Positions 44,349-53,263 of a stretch of 64,000 bases of DNA are shown here, in pieces. The translations under genes and the position numbers were made by a program. Position 1 is the first letter of the stretch. The number at the start of each line of letters is the position of its first letter. The stretch is taken from the NCBI RefSeq assembly GCF_007004725.1, contig NZ_ML660160.1:682001-746000 (forward strand), in the 5' to 3' direction. This stretch comes from Aliikangiella coralliicola (GTDB lineage: Bacteria; Pseudomonadota; Gammaproteobacteria; Enterobacterales; Kangiellaceae). The notes under the pieces are model-generated. The model saw nothing but the letters and a program-made list of their open reading frames with translations, ran no database searches and was not told the DNA's origin.

Positions 44349-45983
44349 ATGTACACTAGAAGAATACTTATAGTTGGTGGTGGTTCATCGGGGTGGATGA
44401 CCGCCGCGTATCTGAATGGTGCCTTGAACTTCCAGGGTAATCAGAAAAATGTAGAAATCAAATTAATCGAGTCGCCTGACATACCCAGGATATCCGTTGG
44501 CGAAGCGACCATTCCTTCCATTCGACACATCTTGTCGGTGATTGGTGTTAATGAAATTGACTTTATGAAGGCTACTGATGCTTCATTTAAGCAATCAATC
44601 AAATACGTAAACTGGGTTAACAATAACAATACCTTTTATCACCATCCGTTTAGTCGATTTAGGACGCAGCCGATTGATCGAAGTGGCATGAATTGGCTGC
44701 GTAGTTCGCGAAATATTCCATTTATGGAAACCTGTTCAGCACAGCCGATTATTTGTGAAATGGGATTGTCTGCCCAAATGCTAGGCCAATGGGAGTTGGG
44801 ACCGCCGCTGAGCTATGCCTATCACTTTAACGCGCAACTATTTGCTGATTATTTACGCGATTTTTCGGTGGCACGGGGAGTGGAGCATATTCTTGCAAAC
44901 GTGACTGATATCGATATGGATGAATCGGGGGATATTAAATCTGTGGCGACCGATACAGGAAATCATTTAGAAGCTGATTTGTTTATTGATTGCACTGGTT
45001 TTAAAGCCAAACTGATTGAAGAAAAAATGGACGTTACCTTCGAGGATTGTTCTCAATGGTTGTTGTGCGACCGCGCGGTTACTATGCACGTGCCATATGA
45101 TAATTTTTATCCGGGAATGATAAGGCCCTATACCACAGCAACCGCGTTATCAAACGGTTGGATATGGGATATTCCCATGAGATCGAGACGTTCAGTTGGT
45201 TATGTTCATTCAAGTCAGTTTATTAGTGAGCAAGACGCTGAAGCGGAAATGAGAGCTTATCAGGGAGCGGGATGTGAAGATTTACCTGCACGTTTCGTTC
45301 ATTTCAAAGTAGGGCGACGACAGCAAAATTGGAAAGGTAATTGTATTGCTATCGGGCTGTCGGGAGGTTTTATCGAACCTTTGGAATCTACAGGATTGTA
45401 TCTTGCCGATCTGGGTGCGGTAATGCTTGCAGAACACTTTCCATACAGACGTGAGCATATGAAAGAGATGGCATTTCGCTACAACCGAATACTATCGAAT
45501 CGTTTCTATGAGATTCTAGATTTTATCAATATGCATTATTGTATGACCCGTCGCACTGATACTGAGTTTTGGCGAGAGGTACAAAAGCCAGAAAGAATTA
45601 CTGAGCGATTAAAGGCGAAACTCGAATATTGGAAGATGAAACCGCCGAGCGCAACAGACTTTGAAGACCAGTGTTTTCCTGGAATGCAACAAGTTGGAAT
45701 ATCAACCGGTGGGCAATGTTTTGATGGACGCGCTGCAGTTGATACTGCGGGACTATGGAATCACGAAAGTTATGAATGTATTTTGTATGGAATGGGTTTT
45801 TTAGATAAGGAGTTCGATGAGTTATTTGGTACAAATAGACCGCCTAGTCAGGTTCATCCTCACGTTCTTCATCGCCTTCAAGCTGCGAAACAAAAAATTC
45901 CGCCTCATGCTGTCTGGTTAAAACAAAAGCTTGGAATGGAAGACTATACTATTGCGCAAAAGCCTGCAGGCTGGGTTTGCTAA
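44349..45983 (+). CDS. flavin-dependent tryptophan-halogenase family protein
   Basis: A 544-residue FAD enzyme. The N-terminal dinucleotide motif is ILIVGGGSSGWMTAAYL, the halogenase-diagnostic WxWxIP motif appears as NGWIWDIPM, and the Lys expected to form the chloramine or bind hypohalite is in DASFKQSIKYVNW (about 79). GLSGGFIEPLESTGLYL is the FAD-contact region. These enzymes halogenate indole rings or other aromatics using FADH2, halide and O2. ATG 44349 follows GGAG by five bases; an in-frame TTG at 44325 is ignored. It follows a TonB receptor, the pairing seen for the substrate-promiscuous halogenases of Caulobacterales and Xanthomonas. Flavin reductase is not in the window. Confidence 0.9.
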   Translation: MYTRRILIVGGGSSGWMTAAYLNGALNFQGNQKNVEIKLIESPDIPRISVGEATIPSIRHILSVIGVNEIDFMKATDASFKQSIKYVNWVNNNNTFYHHPFSRFRTQPIDRSGMNWLRSSRNIPFMETCSAQPIICEMGLSAQMLGQWELGPPLSYAYHFNAQLFADYLRDFSVARGVEHILANVTDIDMDESGDIKSVATDTGNHLEADLFIDCTGFKAKLIEEKMDVTFEDCSQWLLCDRAVTMHVPYDNFYPGMIRPYTTATALSNGWIWDIPMRSRRSVGYVHSSQFISEQDAEAEMRAYQGAGCEDLPARFVHFKVGRRQQNWKGNCIAIGLSGGFIEPLESTGLYLADLGAVMLAEHFPYRREHMKEMAFRYNRILSNRFYEILDFINMHYCMTRRTDTEFWREVQKPERITERLKAKLEYWKMKPPSATDFEDQCFPGMQQVGISTGGQCFDGRAAVDTAGLWNHESYECILYGMGFLDKEFDELFGTNRPPSQVHPHVLHRLQAAKQKIPPHAVWLKQKLGMEDYTIAQKPAGWVC

Positions 45984-46006
45984 ATTCTCGGGTTTACTGA
46001 GATAAA

Positions 46007-46038
46007 AAAAGCCGCAAAATTTGCGGCTTTTGGTTATT
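46007..46038. terminator. bidirectional terminator between halogenase and DUF945 genes
   Basis: The stem AAAAGCCGCAAA/TTTGCGGCTTTT has a minimal loop, with A-tract upstream (ATAAAAAAA) and TTTTGG downstream. It lies between the convergent halogenase and DUF945 genes and can work in both directions. Confidence 0.85.
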
Positions 46039-46051
46039 CTTCTTTGAAGAA

Positions 46052-47347
46052 TTAGAAGCCACCTAATGGCATTGGATTACCATTAAGGAGCGCCTGGCCA
46101 CTCTTGAATGTAAATTCAAACTTTAAATTGCCTTGATCACGTACTAGAAAATTTTGTTGGACGAGTTGTTCAACATTTGGTCCTAATCCTAGCCCTGCAA
46201 AAAAAGCCTCAGGAGCATGGCCCTTAGCGTCAGCATCAATCGCTATCATCATCGTCATTGGGTTAGCTGCATCATAGATGTTTTTGTCGATAGTAAATCT
46301 GAGGTTACTATCAATTTCACCCGCTGCAGTATTGACACCAAACTTGTTGATTTTAATCAGCGGCCCTTTTTCGACAAGTTTAGGTAACAACCCTTGAACC
46401 TGAGCTGCTGCTGCCATTGGATTGCCACCAGCATTACTTTGCGATTCGATCATTATTTTATTCAGTTCTTGAAGAACTTCTGTGTCGAGATTTTCAAAAG
46501 AAATATCATAGGTCAGGTCGGTAAAAGTTTGTTGAATGGCTTCTATTGTTTTAGCGCCAAAAACAACATTGATGTTGGCTAACTTTTCGTTGATATCAGA
46601 TTTCGCTGTAATTGCGAAGTCTTTTATTCCAAGACTCTCGCCCGGATTTTTACCATTAACATTCAAGTTTGCCAGGCTAACATTGAAGTCGCCTTCAAAC
46701 AGTGCCAAAGGGCTGAACATTTCGCCGCTCACGAGGTTTTGGTCCATTGATAAAGACATCTTGCCGATTTCAAGCATTTTAACGTCGCTCTCGGTGACCG
46801 ACATTCCGTCCCAGTAACCGTTTCCGGTCATTTTGCCGCTTTTTTGCAGTGAAGATTGGATATCAGCCGCTTTAACATCGACTGTTACGCCTTCATGATT
46901 AACAACGAATGGTTTGACGACAACCTGAGAGTCAACAGATGAATCAAATGCCATACGTGAAGTAATCGATATCGTGTTTTCATCAATTTCTTTTATCTTG
47001 TCGAGTTCAGCCTGGAGTTCTGCCGGCAGTTCTACGCCAAAGATAGTGTCAACAAGCCCGGTTCCAAAACCGCCGCTAGTCCACAGAAAAGGACCATGTT
47101 GCATCTTTTGAGTAACGACAACCGGAGGAATTGAGATTTCCTGCGGCAAGGTTAATACTAACTCTAGTTTCGCATCAGAATAAAACCAGCCCTTATTGTA
47201 TTCGGTGATTTTCAATTGATAAGTTGGGTTTTCATTCACTTTTGCGTAAACATCTTTAATGGCTGTTTCAGCCTTAGAGCCGACGAAGAACGGAGTAATC
47301 AGCACAATGGCTGCAATGGCAAAAATAAGAATAATTATTTTTTTCAT
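46052..47347 (-). CDS. DUF945 (YdgA-like) membrane-anchored protein
   Basis: A 431-residue protein with an N-terminal signal-anchor (KKIIILIFAIAAIVLITPFFVG) followed by the DUF945 pattern: AETAIKDVYAKVNENPTYQLKITEYNKGWFYSDAKLEL, then HGPFLW and a string of beta-rich AsmA-like segments, ending in FLVRDQGNLKFEFTFKSGQALLNGNPMP. YdgA family members are periplasmic and of unknown biochemistry. The gene lies downstream of zapG beyond a terminator, inside the degQ-zapG block that is normally compact. Confidence 0.85.
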   Translation of the reverse strand: MKKIIILIFAIAAIVLITPFFVGSKAETAIKDVYAKVNENPTYQLKITEYNKGWFYSDAKLELVLTLPQEISIPPVVVTQKMQHGPFLWTSGGFGTGLVDTIFGVELPAELQAELDKIKEIDENTISITSRMAFDSSVDSQVVVKPFVVNHEGVTVDVKAADIQSSLQKSGKMTGNGYWDGMSVTESDVKMLEIGKMSLSMDQNLVSGEMFSPLALFEGDFNVSLANLNVNGKNPGESLGIKDFAITAKSDINEKLANINVVFGAKTIEAIQQTFTDLTYDISFENLDTEVLQELNKIMIESQSNAGGNPMAAAAQVQGLLPKLVEKGPLIKINKFGVNTAAGEIDSNLRFTIDKNIYDAANPMTMMIAIDADAKGHAPEAFFAGLGLGPNVEQLVQQNFLVRDQGNLKFEFTFKSGQALLNGNPMPLGGF

Positions 47348-47513
47348 GGATTAACTTCCTGATTTTAGTAGTAAATTCCTAACATTTAAGAACAGTGATG
47401 ATTTTTATGACTTGCGAATTCTACCACACAGCAACGAGCAATGGAGCCGCTTATTCCCTTTGAGATCACAGAAATATGGATTTTATTGATTTTTTGATGG
47501 GGCAATTAAAATA

Positions 47514-47534
47514 AAAGGGCCTAATCGGCCCTTT
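47514..47534 (-). terminator. terminator after zapG
   Basis: Stem AAAGGGCC/GGCCCTTT with loop TAATC; on the minus strand the tail reads TTTTATTTT. It ends the zapG transcript 50 bases after its stop. Confidence 0.85.
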
Positions 47535-47583
47535 AAAAATCTATCATTTTGGTTTCAACAAATGTTTGGTTTTAACAAAATCC

Positions 47584-48159
47584 TTATTTTGAGGTTTTTA
47601 CGCCGTCAATATCAAGACTATTGTGGTTAATAACGCCTTCTTCCTTTATCGCATAATCTAATGCAGGTTCGCTCTTTTCTTCTTTCGCTGATTCAATATC
47701 AACAACCTTGTCATCTTGAAAGTCTACGTTTAGTTTTTCGGTCTCTTCTAATTCTTCAGTATTATTTCGGTAATCGTGGGCGTTATATAACTTGTTCGCA
47801 TCAAACAGGTTTTCTGAATCTGTATTTGTTTTATGAACTGGGTTCGGTTTTGATTCTATTTGCTCATCGGTTGATTGAGGCAAAGATTGAAATGTTGCTG
47901 TTGAGCATAATTGGGTAGAGCTCTTGGCAATATGATCGTATAGGGACTGATAGCTATCAGAAACCTGATTAAACAGAACCGCTGTTTTTTCAAAGTGGTT
48001 AGTCACTTTATTTCGAAAAGCATCTAATTCGCTCTGCTTTTCTTTCAGTTCGGTTTCAAGACGGCTTTTTTCGTTAGCATTGCCAGAGAAATTACGGCCA
48101 AAGTAAAAACCACCGGCTGCGCCAGCAATGATCCCTAAAACTATTGAGATTACTTCCAT
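47584..48159 (-). CDS. zapG: YhcB/ZapG (DUF1043) cell-division protein
   Basis: A 191-residue DUF1043 protein with an N-terminal membrane helix (VISIVLGIIAGAAGGFYFG) followed by a coiled coil (EKSRLETELKEKQSELDAFRNKVTNHF) and the conserved motif LFNQVSDSYQSLYDHIAKSS. The last about 100 residues are acidic and low-complexity, longer than in E. coli. ZapG/YhcB couples envelope growth and division in relatives. Its position near zapE and degQ matches the E. coli neighbourhood. ATG at 48159 has GAGG nearby. Confidence 0.88.
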   Translation of the reverse strand: MEVISIVLGIIAGAAGGFYFGRNFSGNANEKSRLETELKEKQSELDAFRNKVTNHFEKTAVLFNQVSDSYQSLYDHIAKSSTQLCSTATFQSLPQSTDEQIESKPNPVHKTNTDSENLFDANKLYNAHDYRNNTEELEETEKLNVDFQDDKVVDIESAKEEKSEPALDYAIKEEGVINHNSLDIDGVKTSK

Positions 48160-48577
48160 TGACTTACCTCGATAATGATTGTTCAGACAACATAGAAACT
48201 GAAATATCTACTTTATAAATATATACCAGATAGTCCAAGGAGTCGAATGACAATTAGTTTAAATTGGCCAGTAGTTAACAAAAATTTCATGTCTATGATC
48301 CAGGTCATTGTTGGGTTGTGAGTGAGTTGGCTCGCCTAAATGAAGTCATTGAAAAGAGTGTAATTAATAATGTCAAATGGATGACTGGTACATATTAAGG
48401 AAAATAAGTTGGCTATATTTAAATTTGCGTTCACGGAGCATTGTAAAGCTTGATTGTTGTTGCAAATGGAAATCAATTAGATAGCAAATTGATTTGGGCT
48501 GGACATAGAAGGAAGCTGGTAAAGCTCATTATTTAGTGAGAAAATGCGCGGCATTTAGCCAATTGGACTCATTTCCA
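48160..48577. other. gene-free divergent region zapG / hydrolase
   Basis: AT-rich, with no supported gene. It should contain promoters in both directions. Short open stretches exist but are under 30 codons and lack ribosome sites. Confidence 0.45.
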
Positions 48578-49279
48578 ATGCAAATTAATTCTCAAGATGT
48601 TCAAATTTCTGGGCCTGCTGGAAAAATACAGGCGATTCTGGATTTACCAAAAGGATCATCGTTAACCGGGGGAGCGTCTGGAGATAGTTCTGTGTCCGAT
48701 TGTGATGCCTCATTTATATCGGTGAACTGTCATCCACATTCCTTACACGGTGGTACCATGACAAATAAAGTCGTGCACACTGTATCGAGGAGCATTGCTG
48801 GACTTGGAATTCCTAGCCTTAGATTTAATTTCCGCGGGGTTGGTGCTAGTGAAGGGAGTTATGATGAAGGTCGAGGTGAGCAGTTAGATTTGCTTGCTGT
48901 GGTGGATTGGATGAAAAGCCGATATCCGGGCAAACAGCTAATTGTCACTGGATTTTCCTTTGGTTCTTTTGTGTCGGCGTTAGCTGCATCGCAGCTTCAA
49001 CCATCGATGTTGCTCAGTGTCGCGCCGCCGGTGCAGCGGTTTGATTTTGGAGATTTTGTCAGACCTGAGTGCGATTGGACAATTATCATCGGTAGTAAAG
49101 ACGAGTTAGTGGAGTATTCCGGGGTAGTTGAATGGGTCAACTCATTTTCAGATCGGCCTCAAATGATCACGATGGACGATGCAAGTCATTTTTTTCACGG
49201 TCGTTTGATAGAGCTGAGAGAGAAAGTTGAAAACATAGTCACCCAGCACATCAATAACCAGGCTAACGAGAAAGATTGA
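48578..49279 (+). CDS. alpha/beta hydrolase of the Tex30/KANL3-like type
   Basis: A 233-residue alpha/beta hydrolase with the oxyanion region CHPHSLHGGTMTNKVV (about 47-62), a strand-turn motif LRFNFRGVGASEGSYD, the nucleophile elbow VTGFSFGSFVSA (Ser), an Asp in IIGSKDELVE, and the catalytic His in DDASHFFHGRL. Cytosolic. The substrate is unknown. ATG 48578 (MQINSQD) chosen as the conserved N-terminus; an in-frame GTG at 48536 would add 14 residues. It is followed directly by zapE, with two bases between, so the two are probably cotranscribed. Confidence 0.84.
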   Translation: MQINSQDVQISGPAGKIQAILDLPKGSSLTGGASGDSSVSDCDASFISVNCHPHSLHGGTMTNKVVHTVSRSIAGLGIPSLRFNFRGVGASEGSYDEGRGEQLDLLAVVDWMKSRYPGKQLIVTGFSFGSFVSALAASQLQPSMLLSVAPPVQRFDFGDFVRPECDWTIIIGSKDELVEYSGVVEWVNSFSDRPQMITMDDASHFFHGRLIELREKVENIVTQHINNQANEKD

Positions 49280-49281
49280 TT

Positions 49282-50379
49282 ATGACAATGACGCCGCTGG
49301 AAAAATACCAAATTGATATGCAGTCGGGAGAGTTTACTGAAGATCCTGCGCAGGCACAGGCGATTCAACTGCTCGATGATTTATATCAGAGATTAGTTAA
49401 AGCCAATCAACCAAAGGGTTTTTTCGCAAATTTGACATCCGTATTTTCCAACGATCAACTTCCGGAAAAAGGACTCTATTTTTGGGGCGGTGTGGGGAGA
49501 GGAAAAACTTATCTGATGGATATGTTTTACGATCAGTTGCCGTTTGAAAACAAAATGCGGCTGCATTTTCATCGATTCATGCACCAGTTGCACGAGCAAC
49601 TGACGACCCACAAAGGCCAAAGAGATCCTTTGATCAAAATTGCTGATGATATCGCCCAGCAGACATGTGTAATCTGTTTTGATGAATTTTTCGTGAGTGA
49701 TATTACTGATGCGATGTTGTTAGGGGGCTTGTTTGAAGCGCTATTTGAGCGTGGCGTTAGCTTAGTTGCGACCTCTAATATTCCTCCTGAACGACTTTAT
49801 TGGAATGGCTTGCAGCGAGAAAGATTTATTCCTGCAATTAAGCTTATCCAACAGCACACACAGGTAGTGAATGTTGATGGTGGAATCGATTATCGGTTAA
49901 GAACATTGGAACAAGCAGATATTTTTCACTGCCCACACGACCAGGAGGCAATCGATAACCTGAACTACAGTTTTGAGCATCTGAGTACTGAAGAGCAACC
50001 AGAGGCCAGTTCTATCGAGGTTGAACACCGCCAGATTCAAACTGTTCGCTGTGCTGAAGGTGTCGTGTGGTTTCGATTTAGTGATATTTGTGAAACGGCG
50101 CGTAGTCATACTGACTATATCGAGTTGTCTCGCTGTTACCATACGGTGATAGTCAGTGAGATTCCTCAACTAGAGTCAAAGGATGATTCTGCGGCGCGAC
50201 GATTTATCAGTATGGTTGATGAATTCTACGAGCGAAATGTGAAGCTGATGTTAACTGCGGCTGTGAGATTAGAAGAATTGTATTTGGGAAATCAGCTAGC
50301 GTTTGAGTTTAAAAGAACATTAAGTCGGTTACAGGAGATGCAATCTCACGATTATTTGGCAAAAGAACATCTTGCTTGA
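49282..50379 (+). CDS. zapE: ZapE cell-division ATPase (AFG1-like)
   Basis: A 365-residue ATPase of the AFG1/LACE1 family with MTPLEKYQIDMQSGEF start, Walker A YFWGGVGRGKTYLMDMF (about 65-81), FHRFMHQLHEQL, Walker B VICFDEFFVSDI, and SNIPPERLYWNGLQRERFIPAI. In E. coli it interacts with FtsZ at the constricting ring under stress. ATG 49282 lies two bases after the stop of the hydrolase; the TTG at 49276 used by longer predictions overlaps it and is unlikely. Position next to zapG and rplM matches the E. coli order. Confidence 0.94.
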   Translation: MTMTPLEKYQIDMQSGEFTEDPAQAQAIQLLDDLYQRLVKANQPKGFFANLTSVFSNDQLPEKGLYFWGGVGRGKTYLMDMFYDQLPFENKMRLHFHRFMHQLHEQLTTHKGQRDPLIKIADDIAQQTCVICFDEFFVSDITDAMLLGGLFEALFERGVSLVATSNIPPERLYWNGLQRERFIPAIKLIQQHTQVVNVDGGIDYRLRTLEQADIFHCPHDQEAIDNLNYSFEHLSTEEQPEASSIEVEHRQIQTVRCAEGVVWFRFSDICETARSHTDYIELSRCYHTVIVSEIPQLESKDDSAARRFISMVDEFYERNVKLMLTAAVRLEELYLGNQLAFEFKRTLSRLQEMQSHDYLAKEHLA

Positions 50380-50441
50380 ACCGTCGATGATGCTTCATCA
50401 GATGTTTATGGGACTGCTTTTGTTTCAATAAACAATAGAAA

Positions 50442-50475
50442 ATTAAGGGCTTATAATAGCTAATAAGCCCTTAAT
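50442..50475. terminator. bidirectional terminator between zapE and HU genes
   Basis: A perfect 13-bp stem ATTAAGGGCTTAT/ATAAGCCCTTAAT (50442-50454, 50463-50475). On the minus strand TTTTC follows, which suits the HU gene; the plus side is less U-rich. Confidence 0.78.
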
Positions 50476-50503
50476 GGCATTCAATAATATACTGGCAGTT
50501 AAA

Positions 50504-50842
50504 TTAACTGGTTGCCATATCTTTCATTTTCTTTAACGGGCGAACTTTTACCTGAGTTGAAGCTGGTTTCGCTTTGAACATGGTCTCTTCGCCAGTGAAA
50601 GGGTTGATACCTTTACGCGCTTTAGTTGCTTTCTTCTTAACCGTTGTTACTTTTAATAAGCCTGGAAGAACAAACTCACCGCATGCACGCTTTTTGATGT
50701 GGCGTTCGATAACGTCTGATAGCTCGTCAAATACAGAAGATACCTGTTTCTTGGTTAGACCTGTAGAGTCGGCAATTTCCGTCATGATTTGAGTTTTGGT
50801 GTATCTTTCTTTGATAGTTTTTGGTTTTTTTGCTGTAGCCAT
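50504..50842 (-). CDS. HU-family DNA-binding protein with basic extensions
   Basis: A 112-residue histone-like protein. The HU/IHF fold spans about 17-105 (TKTQIMTEIADSTGLTKKQVSSVFDELSDVIERHI, then PGLLKVTTVKKKATKARKGINPFTGEETMFKAKPASTQVKVRP). GINPFTGEE corresponds to the beta-arm tip, usually 'RNPxTGE'. A Lys-rich N-terminal tail (MATAKKPKTIKERY) and a KKMKDMATS C-terminus make it longer than the 90-residue HupA/B. This is a nucleoid-associated protein, likely a divergent HU paralogue rather than IHF. Confidence 0.88.
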   Translation of the reverse strand: MATAKKPKTIKERYTKTQIMTEIADSTGLTKKQVSSVFDELSDVIERHIKKRACGEFVLPGLLKVTTVKKKATKARKGINPFTGEETMFKAKPASTQVKVRPLKKMKDMATS

Positions 50843-51173
50843 AATCAGTTCCTGATTAGATTAGTTAAAGAAAAGAACTATTGGGCAAGTATCGCCCGGA
50901 TAAATAAGCACTTAGCTGATGTGCTTTTTAACTTAGAAACCGCTGGAAATAAAGCATTATTTTAATATTTTTATATTTATTTGCACTCTGTAGCCAAGTA
51001 TTTAAGGGGATTGAGTGAATTTTAATGAAAATCAACAGCAAAAATCAGTCAAAGTTAGTATTTTTTAACTAAAATAGGTTGTGTCTTAGCTATCATTTCT
51101 GTAAAATTCGCGCTCTTTTTTAAAGGTATTAACGAACGCTAGGCATAAGCAAAGCCCTGAACTGGAGCTAAAA
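50843..51173. other. divergent region HU / rplM
   Basis: No protein gene. It holds the HU promoter (minus) and the rplM promoter and leader (plus). The leader just before rplM contains GCTAGGC...GCCCTGAACTGGAGC, which could fold, but no clear L13-binding structure was identified. The ribosome site of rplM is TGGAG. Confidence 0.45.
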
Positions 51174-51602
51174 ATGAGAACTTTTAGTGCAAAACCAGAG
51201 TCTGTAAAACGTGATTGGTACGTTGTAGACGCAACTGGTAAAACTCTAGGCCGTTTGGCTACAGAGATTGCCCGCAGATTACGCGGCAAGCATAAAGCAG
51301 AATATACACCTCACGTTGACACCGGCGATTATATCGTTGTTGTAAACGCTGAGAAAATAGCAGTAACTGGTAATAAAGAAGCTGCTAAAACATACTACCA
51401 CCATACAGGTTATCCTGGTGGTATCCGTGGCATTACTCTTGAGAAATTAAGAGAAAAAGCGCCGGAAAGAATCTTACAAAATGCTGTAAAAGGTATGATC
51501 CCAAGCAATCCTTTGGGCCGTGCATGTTTACGCAAGCTAAAGATTTTTGTTGGTCCTGAGCATTCTCATCAGGCACAACAGCCAAAAGAACTTAACATTT
51601 AA
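51174..51602 (+). CDS. rplM: 50S ribosomal protein L13
   Basis: A 142-residue L13 of standard length: [77 protein letters not shown]. It is an early assembly protein of the 50S subunit. In E. coli L13 represses its own operon through the mRNA leader. First gene of the rplM-rpsI operon, 13 bp before rpsI. Confidence 0.98.
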   Translation: MRTFSAKPESVKRDWYVVDATGKTLGRLATEIARRLRGKHKAEYTPHVDTGDYIVVVNAEKIAVTGNKEAAKTYYHHTGYPGGIRGITLEKLREKAPERILQNAVKGMIPSNPLGRACLRKLKIFVGPEHSHQAQQPKELNI

Positions 51603-51615
51603 TTGGTGAAGAATA

Positions 51616-52008
51616 ATGTCTAATACACAATACTATGGTACAGGTCGTCGCAAGAGCTCTACCGCACGAGTCTTTCTTCGTCCAGGCAAAGGTGACATTG
51701 TTGTTAACCAGCAACCGCTAGACGAATATTTTGGTCGTGAGACTTCAAGAATGGTTGTTCGCCAACCGCTTGAACTTACTGAAAACGTAGAAAAGTTTGA
51801 TGCATATGTGACAGTTAAAGGCGGTGGTGACACTGGACAAGCTGGCGCAATTCGTCTTGGAATTACCAGAGCGTTGATGGAGTTTGATGAAGAAACACGT
51901 CCAGCACTACGTAAAGCGGGTTATGTAACTCGTGATGCACGTGAAGTTGAGCGTAAGAAAGTTGGTCTTCACAAAGCTCGTAAACGTCCTCAGTTCTCGA
52001 AGCGTTAA
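51616..52008 (+). CDS. rpsI: 30S ribosomal protein S9
   Basis: A 130-residue S9: [42 protein letters not shown], and the invariant C-terminal tail [11 protein letters not shown] that reaches the ribosomal P site. It has a GAAG-type ribosome site and ends 43 bp before a strong terminator. Confidence 0.98.
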   Translation: MSNTQYYGTGRRKSSTARVFLRPGKGDIVVNQQPLDEYFGRETSRMVVRQPLELTENVEKFDAYVTVKGGGDTGQAGAIRLGITRALMEFDEETRPALRKAGYVTRDAREVERKKVGLHKARKRPQFSKR

Positions 52009-52051
52009 AATTTGCTTTTGGGGAATTTATTCCTCAAAGTCTTGCGTTCGG

Positions 52052-52081
52052 AAAGCGCCTCCTTTTGGAGGCGCTTTTTTT
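52052..52081 (+). terminator. rho-independent terminator of rplM-rpsI
   Basis: A perfect 11-bp stem AAAGCGCCTCC/GGAGGCGCTTT with loop TTTT and a continuing T-run. Confidence 0.95.
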
Positions 52082-52270
52082 CGTTCTAGCGAAACGGTTT
52101 CTTTCGTGATAATTGCCTGGTTTTCTGAATTGTTAATAATAACGAAATATTCAGCAATCGAACGCGTTACAATCGAAGTGAATAGTGTGAGGTAACCTGT
52201 TTAGAAAGAAATAGGTTGCTTCCTGGTGTGCTGATTATCAATTCAGCAAATCGTGATCAAGGAGCAATGA

Positions 52271-53263
52271 ATGGCATTTGCATTGGAAGCCAGGAATCTG
52301 GTGAAGAATTTCGGTGAATTATCTGCAGTCGACAAGGTTTCATTTAATATTCCTGAAGGTGCAGTGTTTGGATTGTTGGGCAGAAATGGTGCCGGCAAAA
52401 CAACCACCATACGTCTGTTAATGAACATTTACTTTCCCGACGAAGGAGAGGTTCTACTACGTGGGGTTAATGTTGGGCAAGAGTTTCGCGACAAAGTCGG
52501 TTATTTACCGGAGGAGCGTGGGCTTTACAAAAAAATGAAAGTTTTAGACACCATTCTGTTTTTTGCGGAATTAAAAGGTGTGCAAGGACCACAAGTAAAA
52601 TCTAAAGCGCTGGAATACTTAGAACGATTTGAATTACTTGACCGCAAAGATGCCAAAGTTGAAGATCTTTCAAAAGGTAACCAGCAAAAAATTCAATTTA
52701 TCTGTACTGTTATTCATGATCCCGAATTCATTATTCTTGATGAGCCATTTTCCGGACTCGACCCCGTCAACACCAACATTCTTAAAGATATTATTCTGGA
52801 ACTAAAAAAAGCCGGTAAGATTATTATTTTTTCTACACACCTAATGGATTTTGCCGAAAAAATGTGCGATCACATCGCCATTATCCATGAGGGAAAAATT
52901 ATTGAGCAAGGGGATTTATCAGAGCTTAAGCGAAGCTACAGCCAAAAAAATATTAGCCTCGTTTATGAAGGAGACATCAAGTTTTTAGAATCTCAATCTT
53001 GTGTAGAAAAAATGGAAGATTTTGGCAGGTTTACAGGAATTCAGGTAAAGGAAAAGGAAGACGTACAAACATTATTAAGACTGCTTGTTGAAAATAATAT
53101 TACTGTGAAAAGATTCGACGCTAATGATATTTCATTACATGAAATTTTCATTAATCTTACTGCAGACAGAAGTTCACCAAGCTCAACTATTGAGCAACAA
53201 GAAGTTGATGCTGTATCAACCAATTCTTCTGAAAGCAAACAGGAGACTTTACAAAATGCGTAA
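52271..53263 (+). CDS. ABC transporter ATP-binding protein (NatA-like)
   Basis: A 330-residue ATPase with Walker A LLGRNGAGKTTTIRLL (about 36-51), Q-loop VGYLPEERGLYKKM, signature-like LSKGNQQKIQFI, Walker B FIILDEPFSGLDP and switch FSTHLMDFAEK. A C-terminal DUF4162-type extension (about 215-300) is typical of NatA/Na+-efflux-type exporters. The tail is Ser/Gln-rich. It overlaps the permease gene by eight bp. The ribosome site AAGGAG lies before ATG 52271. The exported substrate is unknown. Confidence 0.92.
   Translation: MAFALEARNLVKNFGELSAVDKVSFNIPEGAVFGLLGRNGAGKTTTIRLLMNIYFPDEGEVLLRGVNVGQEFRDKVGYLPEERGLYKKMKVLDTILFFAELKGVQGPQVKSKALEYLERFELLDRKDAKVEDLSKGNQQKIQFICTVIHDPEFIILDEPFSGLDPVNTNILKDIILELKKAGKIIIFSTHLMDFAEKMCDHIAIIHEGKIIEQGDLSELKRSYSQKNISLVYEGDIKFLESQSCVEKMEDFGRFTGIQVKEKEDVQTLLRLLVENNITVKRFDANDISLHEIFINLTADRSSPSSTIEQQEVDAVSTNSSESKQETLQNA

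Noticed and set aside
53124-53255. Extension of the ABC permease into the ATPase gene
   Set aside because: It is out of frame with and fully inside the ATPase gene; ATG 53256 has AGGAGA and begins the membrane protein.
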